Assembly (NCBI GenBank): GCA_022449545.1
Contig: JAKUPN010000002.1
Location: 234,933-298,932 of the forward strand
Source: Alphaproteobacteria bacterium
GTDB lineage: Bacteria > Pseudomonadota > Alphaproteobacteria > UBA6615
Length of the DNA stretch: 64,000 nt
Direction: 5' to 3'
Of this stretch, positions 19,343-29,162 are shown in pieces; within the stretch, counting starts at the first letter, position 1, and every line of letters starts with the position of its first letter. A program made the translations under genes and the position numbers. Under the pieces are notes generated by a model that was not told the origin of the DNA, did not search any database, and was given only the letters and a program-made list of their open reading frames with translations.

Positions 19343-21907
19343 CTAGTTATGTTTGTTCCACATTTTCCATATATTTATTTCAAATTCGTTGGCGAAACGT
19401 TTTGAATCAAATAAAGGAGAGCTTAATAAATTTATTCTCATTTCAGATCTAATTTCAGCGAGCCTTGTTAAATTGGAAGAATGAAAGACTGCCTTTTCAA
19501 GAAAATCATTATCATCTTCAGCTATCCAGTCTTTAAGACCGGCATTGTGGGCTATAGTTTCTCCGGCTCGAGAAAGAAATCTATCCCCCTTTTTTGTGAT
19601 CATAGGAACGCCCATCCACAAACCCTCTATAGTGGTTGTTCCACCAGGATATGGAAAAGGGTCAAGTGCGATGTCGATTTTGTTATATGCTTCAAGGTAC
19701 TCCTTCCTTGAAGAGGGGCCCTCAAGTATTAAGCGATCCTTTTCTATTCCCTGTTTGGTAAACTCTAAACCGAGCTCAGTACGAATTTGTTTGTCAACTA
19801 GCTGTTGGTTTTTTAAAAAAAGTCGACTTTCGGGAATTGTATTAAGTAAGTTAATCCAGAGCTCTAAAACTTTGTTATTTAATTTTGAAAAGTTATTGAA
19901 ACACCCAAAAGTTAGATTATTGTTTTTGAGGGCTGGCAGCTCTCCTACTTCTATATTATAAGCTGGCTCAGTAAAACACCAATAAGTCTCTGGCAGACGC
20001 CATATTTTTTCTACAAAGTGGCTTTCTTCTTCTTCTGGAGCGGTCCACTTGTCTGCTAAGAAGTAATCAATTTCTTTAATCCCTGTTGTTGCGAAGTATC
20101 CAAGCCAGCTTATCTGCAAAGGTGCTGGCTTTCGGCAAAAAACTGGTAGTCTGTTTCTGGCTGTGTGTCCTGAGAGGTCTATTAATATATCGATTTGCTC
20201 TTCTCTTATCTGATTTGCAAGTTGCTCATCTGTCAGAGGTTGTATTAAATTCCAGTTATCACACGAATTTTTAATTCTTTGTGTTAAATCATCACTCATC
20301 GTATTGTTGTGATAAATATTGGTTTCTAATGTTCTATTAGAATTTGCATTTAAGGCCTTTATGAACCCCTCAAAAAAATGTCCTACCGGATGATTCATTA
20401 AATCACCTGAAATGAATCCAAGACGTAGTTTTTCTTTTTTCTCTCCGCCGTTATTCCATTGAGAAAACTTTTGAGTTTTGCTCGATAATTTTTCTCCATA
20501 TCTTTTAGCGATTTTGAGCATTTCAACAGGAGAGTGAAGTAAAAAATTTTGGCAAAAAATAAGATTGCTTCGGACTTCAAATGAGTTTGGATTTATTTTT
20601 AGCGCTGCATTAAAACTTGATTTAGCTTCATTAAATTTACCCAGACTTTTATAAGCGTTTCCAATGTTATTATGGGATTCAGGTAAGCCAGGATCTAGTT
20701 TGATAGCTTTTAAAAAATGTTTTATTGCTAGGTTGTGTAGTCCCCTTGTAACAAAAATATTGCCTAGATTATTATGTGCTTCTGTGAAGTTTGGGCGAAT
20801 TTCAAGAGCTCTCTTATAGCACTCGAGGGCTTTATCAATTTCAAGAAGCTCCGAATACGTGTTCCCTAGATTGTTATGAGCTTCAGCAAAGTCAGGTTTA
20901 ATCTGGAGGGCAACGCTATATGATTCTTTGGCTTCCTCAGGCTTCCCAAGATCTGAATATATATTTCCTAGATTACTATATGCTTTATAGTTTTTCGGGT
21001 TAATTTCTATAGCTTTTTTAATATGAGATAGAGATTCTTCGTATAGTTTTAAGCCTTTATATGCACTTCCAAGATTAATATATGCTTTAGTGAAGTCTGG
21101 TTTAATTTTAATTGCTTTTGTAAAAAATTCCACGGCCCTTTGTAGTTCACCTGTATTTCTTAATGCTTCACCTAAATTATTAAAAGCCACTTCAAAATTA
21201 GGATTGATGTCTATAGCTTTTGTGTAACAAGAGATTGCATTATCGAATTTACCAAGCTCGAAAAAAGCCGCCCCCATATTGCTATAGGCCTCAAAATAAT
21301 CGGGCTTAAGTTTTGTGGCCAAAGCGTAATCTTCAATAGCCTCGTTCCAGTTCCCAAGGCCAGCATTAATAATGCCTAATAAATTCTGTATTTTGGGTTC
21401 ACTAGGATTTTGCTTTTTAAACAATTGTCCAGAACTAAGAGCTTTTTTGAGTTCGCCCCTTTTGTAAAGATTTACTACTTCATTAAAGTCTTTTTTTTTC
21501 TCATTTGCACCGACTGTTGTTTCTAGAGAAATTGGATTTTCTACTTTTTTTGCCTTCTCCAATTTTTTTATAAGTTTCTCAAAACAATGTTTATTTAAAC
21601 TAAATTTTAATGCGCTTTGCAGGGCTGAACTTGCTTTGGCGGTTTCCCCAAGTTTTATTAGGGTATTAATCATCTCTATCCAGTAGGGTTCTTTTTTAGG
21701 ATTTGATTTTACGGCTAAAACAAAATAGTCCAACGCGTTTTCCAACTCACCTTTGGTGAGAGAAATAACCCCTAAGTTGTAGTTTGCTTCTGAATGATTA
21801 GGTTCTTCTATTAATATAGACTTAAAAAGCTTTTCAGCTTCTTCAAAGTGTCCGTCTTCCTGAAACTTTAACGCTTCCGAAAGCGTGTCTTTTGTTACGA
21901 GTGGCAT
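19343..21907 (-). CDS. TPR-repeat protein with C-terminal GT41 (SPINDLY/O-GlcNAc transferase-like) domain
   Basis: About ten TPR units (e.g. AYSNLGNIYSDLGKPEEAKESYSVALQIKPDFAEAHNNLGN); C-term LRLGFISGDLMNHPVGHFFEGF, DILIDLSGHTARNRLPVFCRKPAPLQISWLGYFATTG, DPFPYPGGTTTIEGLWMGVP. Confidence 0.93.
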   Translation of the reverse strand: MPLVTKDTLSEALKFQEDGHFEEAEKLFKSILIEEPNHSEANYNLGVISLTKGELENALDYFVLAVKSNPKKEPYWIEMINTLIKLGETAKASSALQSALKFSLNKHCFEKLIKKLEKAKKVENPISLETTVGANEKKKDFNEVVNLYKRGELKKALSSGQLFKKQNPSEPKIQNLLGIINAGLGNWNEAIEDYALATKLKPDYFEAYSNMGAAFFELGKFDNAISCYTKAIDINPNFEVAFNNLGEALRNTGELQRAVEFFTKAIKIKPDFTKAYINLGSAYKGLKLYEESLSHIKKAIEINPKNYKAYSNLGNIYSDLGKPEEAKESYSVALQIKPDFAEAHNNLGNTYSELLEIDKALECYKRALEIRPNFTEAHNNLGNIFVTRGLHNLAIKHFLKAIKLDPGLPESHNNIGNAYKSLGKFNEAKSSFNAALKINPNSFEVRSNLIFCQNFLLHSPVEMLKIAKRYGEKLSSKTQKFSQWNNGGEKKEKLRLGFISGDLMNHPVGHFFEGFIKALNANSNRTLETNIYHNNTMSDDLTQRIKNSCDNWNLIQPLTDEQLANQIREEQIDILIDLSGHTARNRLPVFCRKPAPLQISWLGYFATTGIKEIDYFLADKWTAPEEEESHFVEKIWRLPETYWCFTEPAYNIEVGELPALKNNNLTFGCFNNFSKLNNKVLELWINLLNTIPESRLFLKNQQLVDKQIRTELGLEFTKQGIEKDRLILEGPSSRKEYLEAYNKIDIALDPFPYPGGTTTIEGLWMGVPMITKKGDRFLSRAGETIAHNAGLKDWIAEDDNDFLEKAVFHSSNLTRLAEIRSEMRINLLSSPLFDSKRFANEFEINIWKMWNKHN

Positions 21908-22072
21908 AACCTATATTCTTCGATCTATTCTTATGCTTATAAACTGCCTTAGAGGATAAATAATAATAATAGAAGTAATGCTTTTAGATAACTAAAATAA
22001 TTATCGCTAAATCAACACCTATTTCAGTTTAATTTTTACATTTTTTAATTAATTTTTGTGGAGTTTTTTGTC

Positions 22073-22078
22073 TATAAT
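22073..22078 (+). promoter_or_regulatory. Candidate sigma70 -10 box (TATAAT) upstream of the isochorismatase-led gene set
   Basis: Exact TATAAT; weak TTAATT-like -35 about 18 bp upstream; A-tract follows. Confidence 0.35.
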
Positions 22079-22128
22079 TAGATCTATATTGTTAAAAAAA
22101 AAAATTTAACGCAAAACCGGAGATAAAA

Positions 22129-22872
22129 ATGACCCAATTAGGTATGGAACGTGAGGTCCACGTGGAAGATCACTCAGAGGGCCTAGAAACAATGAAAGAT
22201 GCTCTTGAGTTTGACCCGGCTAAAACTGCTGTCCTGACCGTGGACATGCACAGAGGCCATCTCGATATGAATAATGCCACGATGCCCGCTTTACCTGACG
22301 AAGCAACTCGGGTTTTGGATGGGGCTAGCGATTTTCTTAAATTTGCCAGAGATCATGGCATTAAGGTTTATCATGCGGTGCTAACAATGAGAGAAAAAGA
22401 AATCGCTGATTCTATGAATCCTCGTCATGCGGTAGGAGGAGTAACTTTTTCGGCAAATACAATAGAGACTGAGGCACAGAAAGAAGGAATTCTGCATAAT
22501 GTTGAGGGCTCAGTGCAGACTGAAGTTATGCCTGAACTAGATGTACAGCCGACAGATTTTATGGTGACAAATAAGAAGACGCTTTCATGTTTTATTGGCA
22601 CAGAACTTGAGTGGTCACTAAAACGCAATGGAATAGATACCTTGCTAATTATGGGTATTAATACCAACACATGTTGTCAGAATGCCGCTTTTGATGGCTT
22701 TAATTTTGGCTATAAGGTGATAATGATGTCTGATTGCGTGTCATCAATGTATGGGTTGGATTTGCATCAATTTGCCATGGAAAATGTTGCTCGATGCCTC
22801 GGATGGGTACTAACAAATGATGAGGTTAAGGAGAAAGTTCTCGATTTTGAGCATCGTCACCATAATATATAA
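22129..22872 (+). CDS. isochorismatase-family cysteine hydrolase
   Basis: VLTVDMHRGHLD; TNKKTLSCFIGTELEWSLKRNGIDTLLIMGINTNTCCQNAAFDGFNFGYKVIMMSDC. Confidence 0.88.
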   Translation: MTQLGMEREVHVEDHSEGLETMKDALEFDPAKTAVLTVDMHRGHLDMNNATMPALPDEATRVLDGASDFLKFARDHGIKVYHAVLTMREKEIADSMNPRHAVGGVTFSANTIETEAQKEGILHNVEGSVQTEVMPELDVQPTDFMVTNKKTLSCFIGTELEWSLKRNGIDTLLIMGINTNTCCQNAAFDGFNFGYKVIMMSDCVSSMYGLDLHQFAMENVARCLGWVLTNDEVKEKVLDFEHRHHNI

Positions 22873-22938
22873 AAAATAATTTACCTTTGTTTTTTACAGA
22901 ACAAAAATTTTTCTTGTTTTCTGGAGGAGTAGAAAATA

Positions 22939-23739
22939 ATGCCCGTTGTAAAAACTAGTCGGTTTGAAATTAATTATGTAGACGAGGGTGAGGGGTTCCC
23001 AGTCATCCTAATCCATGGGCTTGCGGGCGATCATTCCGCATGGAGGCCTCAGATAGAGGCATTAAAAAACGACTATAGAGTTATTGCATTTGATAATCCG
23101 GGGTCAGGCGATAGCTCCTTGGTAGAGGAACCGACAAGTACCTCTTATTTGGCAGATGCGGCTATTGAGTTAATGGATCAACTTGACGTTGAACGGGCTC
23201 ATATAATTGGCAGATCTATGGGAGGTGCGATCGCTCAGCATATGGCGCTTAAACAGCCCAACCGCCTTCAATCAATTGCTATGGCAGCCTCGTTCGGCAA
23301 ACTAGATCCTGTTGGTATTCAAACAATAAGAAACATGCAAGAGCTATTGAGATGGCGTAAGAGCTGGGCTGAGTGGGCGCCTCATGCTTTGTTATTATTT
23401 GTAACTCCTGCATTTTATAATGAAAATCCTGCGATAATTAAGAACATTACTGAACTAATAAGTGATGAAGATCGTGATATGAAATCCTATGATTATTTAG
23501 CTACAGCAGTTTTAGAGCATGATATTCTTGATCAATTAGGGGCGATAGAGACACCTGCTCTGGTGATGGGCGGCAGGTATGATCCTATCTGCTCAATGAC
23601 TTCCCAGAATTGGATGATGGACGTTTTGCCTAATGCGCGACTGGAAGTTTTTGAAAATTCAAGTCATTTCTTTCTAATGGAGGAAGCTTCTCGAGCATTA
23701 GAAGTTATTAAAAGCTGGTTAGCGAATAATTCATCCTAA
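22939..23739 (+). CDS. alpha/beta-fold hydrolase (PcaD/enol-lactonase-like)
   Basis: VILIHGLAGDHSAWRPQ; IIGRSMGGAIAQHMALKQP; ENSSHFFLMEEA. Confidence 0.92.
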   Translation: MPVVKTSRFEINYVDEGEGFPVILIHGLAGDHSAWRPQIEALKNDYRVIAFDNPGSGDSSLVEEPTSTSYLADAAIELMDQLDVERAHIIGRSMGGAIAQHMALKQPNRLQSIAMAASFGKLDPVGIQTIRNMQELLRWRKSWAEWAPHALLLFVTPAFYNENPAIIKNITELISDEDRDMKSYDYLATAVLEHDILDQLGAIETPALVMGGRYDPICSMTSQNWMMDVLPNARLEVFENSSHFFLMEEASRALEVIKSWLANNSS

Positions 23740-23752
23740 TGGGAGTTTTAAA

Positions 23753-24997
23753 ATGGTTGATTTTAACTTAACGCCACGCCAAGAAGAACTTCGTGCTATA
23801 GCAAAAAAGTTTGCTATTGAAGTGATGATCCCTTCAGCAGAAAAAGCGGATCGTGAGCCTGATCCATCAAAATCCTTTGACTGGGATGTAGTGCGTGAGG
23901 GTTCCCGTCTCGGGTTGAGGACACTTACAATTCCACAAGAATTTGGCGGAGAGGGCGCAAACGTTGAAACTGCTGCCATGATTGGCGAACAGCTTGCATA
24001 TGGTGATCTGGGTATGGCAGTAGCTTTTGACCAAACATGGAAAATTCTGACAGCTGTGTGCAGAGTTGCTAATGAAGCTCAACGCAAACGTTGGTTGCCG
24101 CTGATTGTTGAAGATGACACTTGCCTCATGGGAATATGTTCGACTGAACCCACTGCGGGAAGTGAAAATATACTTCCATATCAAGAGCCAGGAAAAGGCA
24201 TGCAGATGCGTGCAGAAAAAAAAGGCGATGTTTGGATTCTGAACGGCACCAAGCGATATATATCAAATGGTGGGCTTGCAAAATATTACATGGTGAGAAC
24301 TCGAAATGATCCTGACGGCCCACTGCGTACAAGTTTAACATCTTTTTTGGTGCCCGCTGATTCTCCTGGTTTTGAGGTGACAGAGGTTTGGGATAAGCTT
24401 GGGCAACGATGTGTTCAAAATGGAACTCTACAATTTACGAATGTTGAAGTGCCGGATTCAGACAGAATTGGTGAAATAGGCAATGCTGCTCAAATTGGTA
24501 CAGAATTTCTTCTTGGTTATGGCTCTAATATTCAAGCTGGCGCAACAGTGTTAGGAGTAGCGCAACGCGCGTATGACCTGTCTGTTCAATATGCCTTTGA
24601 AAGGGAGCAGGCAGGAGGGCCGATAGTAAATCACCAAATACAGCGCACGCGTTTAGCCAGAATGGCTATGCAAATCACTGCTGCGAGATCTTACATAATG
24701 AAATCGGCTTGGGAAGCGGGAAGAGAAGACCAGGATCCGATGCATGCTAGCCTTTGTAAAGTGTTTGCTTCAGAGGTGGCAGTGCATGTTTGCCAGCAAG
24801 CGCTCGAACTCTGGGCAGCTGCTGGCTATATGAGAAAAAATCCGCTGGAAAAATTGATTCGAGATGCCCAAAGTTTTTTACATTCAGACGGCACCAACGA
24901 TATATTAGCTCTAAAGGCAGGTAACTATCTTATGAAACCTGACCCATCAGATCCTGTGTATAGTAAAAGGGCTGCGGAGGCTGCTGCTGGTCGTTAA
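23753..24997 (+). CDS. acyl-CoA dehydrogenase
   Basis: GICSTEPTAGSENILP; LNGTKRYISNGGLA; ALELWAAAGYMRKNPLEKLIRDAQSFLHSDGTNDIL. Confidence 0.93.
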   Translation: MVDFNLTPRQEELRAIAKKFAIEVMIPSAEKADREPDPSKSFDWDVVREGSRLGLRTLTIPQEFGGEGANVETAAMIGEQLAYGDLGMAVAFDQTWKILTAVCRVANEAQRKRWLPLIVEDDTCLMGICSTEPTAGSENILPYQEPGKGMQMRAEKKGDVWILNGTKRYISNGGLAKYYMVRTRNDPDGPLRTSLTSFLVPADSPGFEVTEVWDKLGQRCVQNGTLQFTNVEVPDSDRIGEIGNAAQIGTEFLLGYGSNIQAGATVLGVAQRAYDLSVQYAFEREQAGGPIVNHQIQRTRLARMAMQITAARSYIMKSAWEAGREDQDPMHASLCKVFASEVAVHVCQQALELWAAAGYMRKNPLEKLIRDAQSFLHSDGTNDILALKAGNYLMKPDPSDPVYSKRAAEAAAGR

Positions 24998-25061
24998 TGA
25001 TAAGCTGTTTTCTATAGCGGGCAGCCTTAACTAAATCATACATCGAAGACACGTAAAAAAA

Positions 25062-26249
25062 TTATAAAATGATTTTATTTTCTCTCAGGTCCTTAATTTT
25101 TTCGTCTTGAAAATCCAGCAATTTTTTCAAAATTTCTGGTGTTGATTTTCCCAAAGGTTCGACCCAATTCCTGGCGTCAGTTTCACTACCGTCAAATTTA
25201 AAGGGCTGGTTAGGTACTTTTATTTCGCCTGACGGATCTATTGTCTTGGTAAATGCTTCGCGGTGAATCAATTGTGGGTGATCAAATAAATCTGATACTT
25301 CGCGATAGCGAGCACACGGAACTTTGCCTTCTAGTAAAATTTCTTCACAGACAGATGCACTTTTGGTTATGGTCCATGTTTCTATCAGACTAATCATTGC
25401 TGAGTAGTTACGACTTCTGTCTTCGTGATCCTGAAATCTTGAATCTTCAATCCACTCTGGATGTCCCATGGATTTTGCCATCGCTTCAAAGGTTGTCTGG
25501 TTGCCTGGCGCGACCATTAAAAAGCCGTCCGATGTTTTTACTGGTTGATATAGTCCTCGAGGCGTATCAGAGGGGTTTTGCGAGAGCTGAAGTTCGTAAA
25601 CCATGAACCACATCATGCTTTCTAATAGAGACACATCGATATACTGACCGTGACCAGTTTGAGTCCGAGAAAACAAAGCGGTACTAATAGCGCCAAAGGC
25701 TTGTACACCTGCCATGACGTCTGCAAAAAAAATGCCGACATGGCCTGGTTTGGTTAATTCTGGCTGCTGTTTCATATTTTCTAATTCATAGCCTGAATCA
25801 GCCTGAACGACGGGGGCAAACGCGGCATTCATTGCCGAGGGGCCTGTTTGACCAAAGCCAGAAATTGAGCAGTAAATTATATCCGGTCTAACTTCTCGAA
25901 TTGCTTTACAATCCAGTCCTAACCTTGCCATTACCCCGGGCCTTGAATTTTCGACAACTATATCGCAGTGCGAAGCAAGATCTAAAGCAATGGCAACCCC
26001 GTCCGTAGATTTCAGGTCAATTGCAACTGAGTTTTTTCCGGCATTTAATTGGGCATATACTGCGCTATGGCCCTCCCTAACTGGAACTGCATTGCGGTTC
26101 TGTTCTCCTCCATTAGGATTCTCCACTTTGATGACTTCAGCTCCCATATCAGCCAGTTGGCGGGTGCAATATGGCCCAGCCATCATAGTTGTGAAATCTA
26201 GAACCCTTATTCCAGATAGTGGTCTAGAGTTCTGATCAATAACACTCAT
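25062..26249 (-). CDS. CaiB/BaiF family CoA-transferase
   Basis: LSGIRVLDFTTMMAGPYCTRQLADMGAEVIKVENPNGGEQNR; GFGQTGP. Confidence 0.95.
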   Translation of the reverse strand: MSVIDQNSRPLSGIRVLDFTTMMAGPYCTRQLADMGAEVIKVENPNGGEQNRNAVPVREGHSAVYAQLNAGKNSVAIDLKSTDGVAIALDLASHCDIVVENSRPGVMARLGLDCKAIREVRPDIIYCSISGFGQTGPSAMNAAFAPVVQADSGYELENMKQQPELTKPGHVGIFFADVMAGVQAFGAISTALFSRTQTGHGQYIDVSLLESMMWFMVYELQLSQNPSDTPRGLYQPVKTSDGFLMVAPGNQTTFEAMAKSMGHPEWIEDSRFQDHEDRSRNYSAMISLIETWTITKSASVCEEILLEGKVPCARYREVSDLFDHPQLIHREAFTKTIDPSGEIKVPNQPFKFDGSETDARNWVEPLGKSTPEILKKLLDFQDEKIKDLRENKIIL

Positions 26250-27403
26250 TTAAGTAGATCCCTGGCTACCAACATTCTTTGAATTTGATTTGTACCCTCA
26301 AATATCTGCGTGACCTTGGCATCGCGCATCATTCGTTCTACAGAATGTTGCTCCATGTAGCCCGCGCCCCCGAAAACTTGTACCGCATCGGTTGTAACTT
26401 TCATGGCAGTGTCACTTGCCATGCATTTTACAGAAGCTGTCAAAGAATCGTAGTTGTCCATTAAATTATGATCGTATCTATTGGCAACTTCATATAGCAG
26501 AGCACGGCAGGAGTTTATCTGTATTTCCATGTCAGCCATCATAAATTGTAATCCTTGAAAATCAGATATAGGACGGCCAAATTGTTGCCGTTCTTTAGCG
26601 TATGCGACAGATTTTTCCAATGCCCCCTGTGCAATTCCAAGCGCTGATGCAGCCATCGCTGGTCGATTAAATTGCATGCATTTCATAGCGCTTGAAAATC
26701 CTTCGCCATCTTCGCCGATCATTGCATCAGACGGAACACGTACATTGTCGAAAAAATAATCACAGTTTGGTGTAGCTCCGTTGTAGCCCATTTTCTTGTT
26801 AATAGGTCCTTGAACTACTCCGGGCAGACTAGTGTCCACAACAAATGCTGATATACCTTTTGCTCGTGGTCTCTCATTGCTTCGCGCAAAAACAAGAATA
26901 AATTCCGCAACCGGCCCACAAGTTACGTAAATTTTATTTCCACTTATTAGCCAGTCATCGCCATCTCGAATAGCACGAGTCTGTAGCGATGCTGCGTCTG
27001 ATCCTGCTTCTGGTTCTGAGAGAGCAAAAGCAACCAGAGTTTTACCCTTTGTAAGAATCGGGAAGTACTTATTTTTTTGTTCTTCACTACCCGCAAATAG
27101 TAATGGGAGAGCAAGCCCATTTCCGTTCTCCCCAACCATAACAGATAAAGACAAGGAGTGCCTCGCTATTGCTTCACGAGCGATACACAGCATTGTTAGG
27201 GACCCTTCTGGTCCGCCATGGCTACGAGGAACGCTCCACTGTAGTAACTCTAATTCAGAAAATTTAGGAATAATCTCTTCTGGAAATCGATCATTGTGAT
27301 CTATTTCATCAGCAATGGGGGCAATTTCTTGATCAGCAAAACGATACATTTGATCACGAAATATGCGTTCCTCTTCTGTGAAATGTAACGGAGTGTAACC
27401 CAT
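26246..27403 (-). CDS. acyl-CoA dehydrogenase
   Basis: FALSEPEAGSDAASLQTRA; GNKIYVTCGPVAEF; VQVFGGAGYMEQHSVERMMRDAKVTQIFEGTNQIQRMLVARDL; 4-bp overlap with the CoA-transferase. Confidence 0.95.
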   Translation of the reverse strand: MGYTPLHFTEEERIFRDQMYRFADQEIAPIADEIDHNDRFPEEIIPKFSELELLQWSVPRSHGGPEGSLTMLCIAREAIARHSLSLSVMVGENGNGLALPLLFAGSEEQKNKYFPILTKGKTLVAFALSEPEAGSDAASLQTRAIRDGDDWLISGNKIYVTCGPVAEFILVFARSNERPRAKGISAFVVDTSLPGVVQGPINKKMGYNGATPNCDYFFDNVRVPSDAMIGEDGEGFSSAMKCMQFNRPAMAASALGIAQGALEKSVAYAKERQQFGRPISDFQGLQFMMADMEIQINSCRALLYEVANRYDHNLMDNYDSLTASVKCMASDTAMKVTTDAVQVFGGAGYMEQHSVERMMRDAKVTQIFEGTNQIQRMLVARDLLK

Positions 27404-27479
27404 TTTAGTTTCCTAATTGACGGTTTAAAGGTTTCAGAAATTTTTTAGTCCTATTAGTTTAAAGGTCTTTTTTTACTCT

Positions 27480-28214
27480 TTATATTCTTTTGTAAAGGGC
27501 TATAAGGCGTTCCCAGTGGCGTTCAGCAGCAGGTTGGTCGTAACACCACCTGAGCGGAAAAGCAAAACCGTGATGAACACCCGGGTAAACCTCAAGTTCG
27601 CCCTTTGCACCAGACTGACCAAATAGTAATTTTAGTTCTTCTACCATATCCAGAGGAGCTAATTCGTCGTGTTCAGCACAGGCAATATAAATTTCGCCCT
27701 TTATTTTGTCTAAATTGAGGTGAGGGCTTTCTTCTGCATCATTTATTAACCAAGTGCCATAGAAGGAAGCAGCAGCGTCAATTTGATCAGGAAACCTAGC
27801 CGCAGAAGCTAGGGCATATGGGCCGCTCATGCAGTAGCCGTGACATCCCACAGGCCCATTTTTCACCTCATTAATGCCATCAATATATGTTAGCATTGAT
27901 TTAATATCTTCCATCACTGGAGGTATGGTCATTTTAGTCCTTATTGCTCGCATTGCTTTATAATCCTCACTGCCTTCAGTGAGCACATCCGGTCCAAAGG
28001 TTGTGTTTTGTCCTGCACGATAATAAAGATTAGGTAAGAGGACATAATATCCTACACTTGATAATCTACGAGCCATGTCTTTTAACTCTTCTCTAATTCC
28101 AGGAGCATCCATGAGAAAAAATATAGCCGGGTGGGGGCCATTTCTCTCTGGACGGAATATAAAGGTCTCCATTTTTCCATCATCTGTTTCAATATGTGCT
28201 ATTTCTTCAATCAT
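27480..28214 (-). CDS. dienelactone hydrolase family protein
   Basis: Cys nucleophile elbow VGCHGYCMSGPYALASAARFP; YPGVHHGFAFP. Confidence 0.92.
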   Translation of the reverse strand: MIEEIAHIETDDGKMETFIFRPERNGPHPAIFFLMDAPGIREELKDMARRLSSVGYYVLLPNLYYRAGQNTTFGPDVLTEGSEDYKAMRAIRTKMTIPPVMEDIKSMLTYIDGINEVKNGPVGCHGYCMSGPYALASAARFPDQIDAAASFYGTWLINDAEESPHLNLDKIKGEIYIACAEHDELAPLDMVEELKLLFGQSGAKGELEVYPGVHHGFAFPLRWCYDQPAAERHWERLIALYKRI

Positions 28215-28260
28215 GGGATAATTCCTCTATATTTCTTTTTTCAGTTAAATTGACAAAGGC

Positions 28261-29160
28261 GTGTCAGACGGGTTCATTATAAATATGACAACACAAAATA
28301 TAACAAGTCTGCTTGAAGGCAAGTTGTACGCTTTACAAAATGTCTTTGAGCTAAATGGCCGTATAAGCTCTTATCCGCTAAGTGCTAGAGGGTTTACTCC
28401 TTCCAATTGCTATCTATTGTGTCAGGATGATGGAGCCCTATTGCTAGATACGGGATACTCCATTCATGAAGAAAAAATACTGAGCCAGATTGGTAGCGTA
28501 ATAGACACTAAACTACCCCTGCACCTGTTTCCCATGCGTTTGAATGAATTTATGTCGGTATGCAATGCTATGCCAATAGCTCAGAAATTTAATGTGATAG
28601 CTTGCTATGCACCCTTCCCCAGAATAGATGAGTGGTTGGACTTTAATTTCGATGGAAGAGATGTGGAAGGAAACGAGCCGCTCAAACTAGACACTGCTTT
28701 ATTGGACCCAAATGGAAAAATTTCCGTGGGGACAAGTGGAGAGAGAATAATTTCTGCATTTAGTGCGCCCATTCGGCTAATTAATACTAGCTGGATCTAT
28801 GACGAAGAAAGCCGTGTTTTATTCACTTCTGATATGTTCACCCATATTTGGGGTGATAAGCTGGAAGGACCTTGGCTGATATCATCTAGAAACGATACTA
28901 CAGATGTTAGTTGGGTCCGTTCATTCTTACTCAACACACGTTATTGGTGGTTGGAAGGGGCAGAGATAGATGGGCTAAGACAAAAAGTTTATGAAGTTTT
29001 TAACCGATATGATATTGAGACTATAGCTCCCGGTTATGGTTGTATTCTGCAAGGTAAAGAAATAGTCGAAAAACAGTTTATGATTTTGGACGAGGCTTTA
29101 AGAAGTTTGGATAAATCACGAGCTAATACAGAGTATGTATATAGAGGTATGGAAAGATAG
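28261..29160 (+). CDS. MBL-fold-like protein lacking the HxHxDH metal motif
   Basis: LLLDTGYSIHEEKIL and VLFTSDMFTHIWGDKL, ETIAPGYGCILQGKEIVEK; similar in layout to flavodiiron-type MBL domains. Confidence 0.65.
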   Translation: MSDGFIINMTTQNITSLLEGKLYALQNVFELNGRISSYPLSARGFTPSNCYLLCQDDGALLLDTGYSIHEEKILSQIGSVIDTKLPLHLFPMRLNEFMSVCNAMPIAQKFNVIACYAPFPRIDEWLDFNFDGRDVEGNEPLKLDTALLDPNGKISVGTSGERIISAFSAPIRLINTSWIYDEESRVLFTSDMFTHIWGDKLEGPWLISSRNDTTDVSWVRSFLLNTRYWWLEGAEIDGLRQKVYEVFNRYDIETIAPGYGCILQGKEIVEKQFMILDEALRSLDKSRANTEYVYRGMER

Positions 29161-29162
29161 AT

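Noticed and set aside
22091-22110. GTTAAA-(A)n-TTTAAC A-tract inverted repeat upstream of the isochorismatase gene
   Set aside because: Low-complexity AT sequence in a promoter region; no reason to call more than an A-tract
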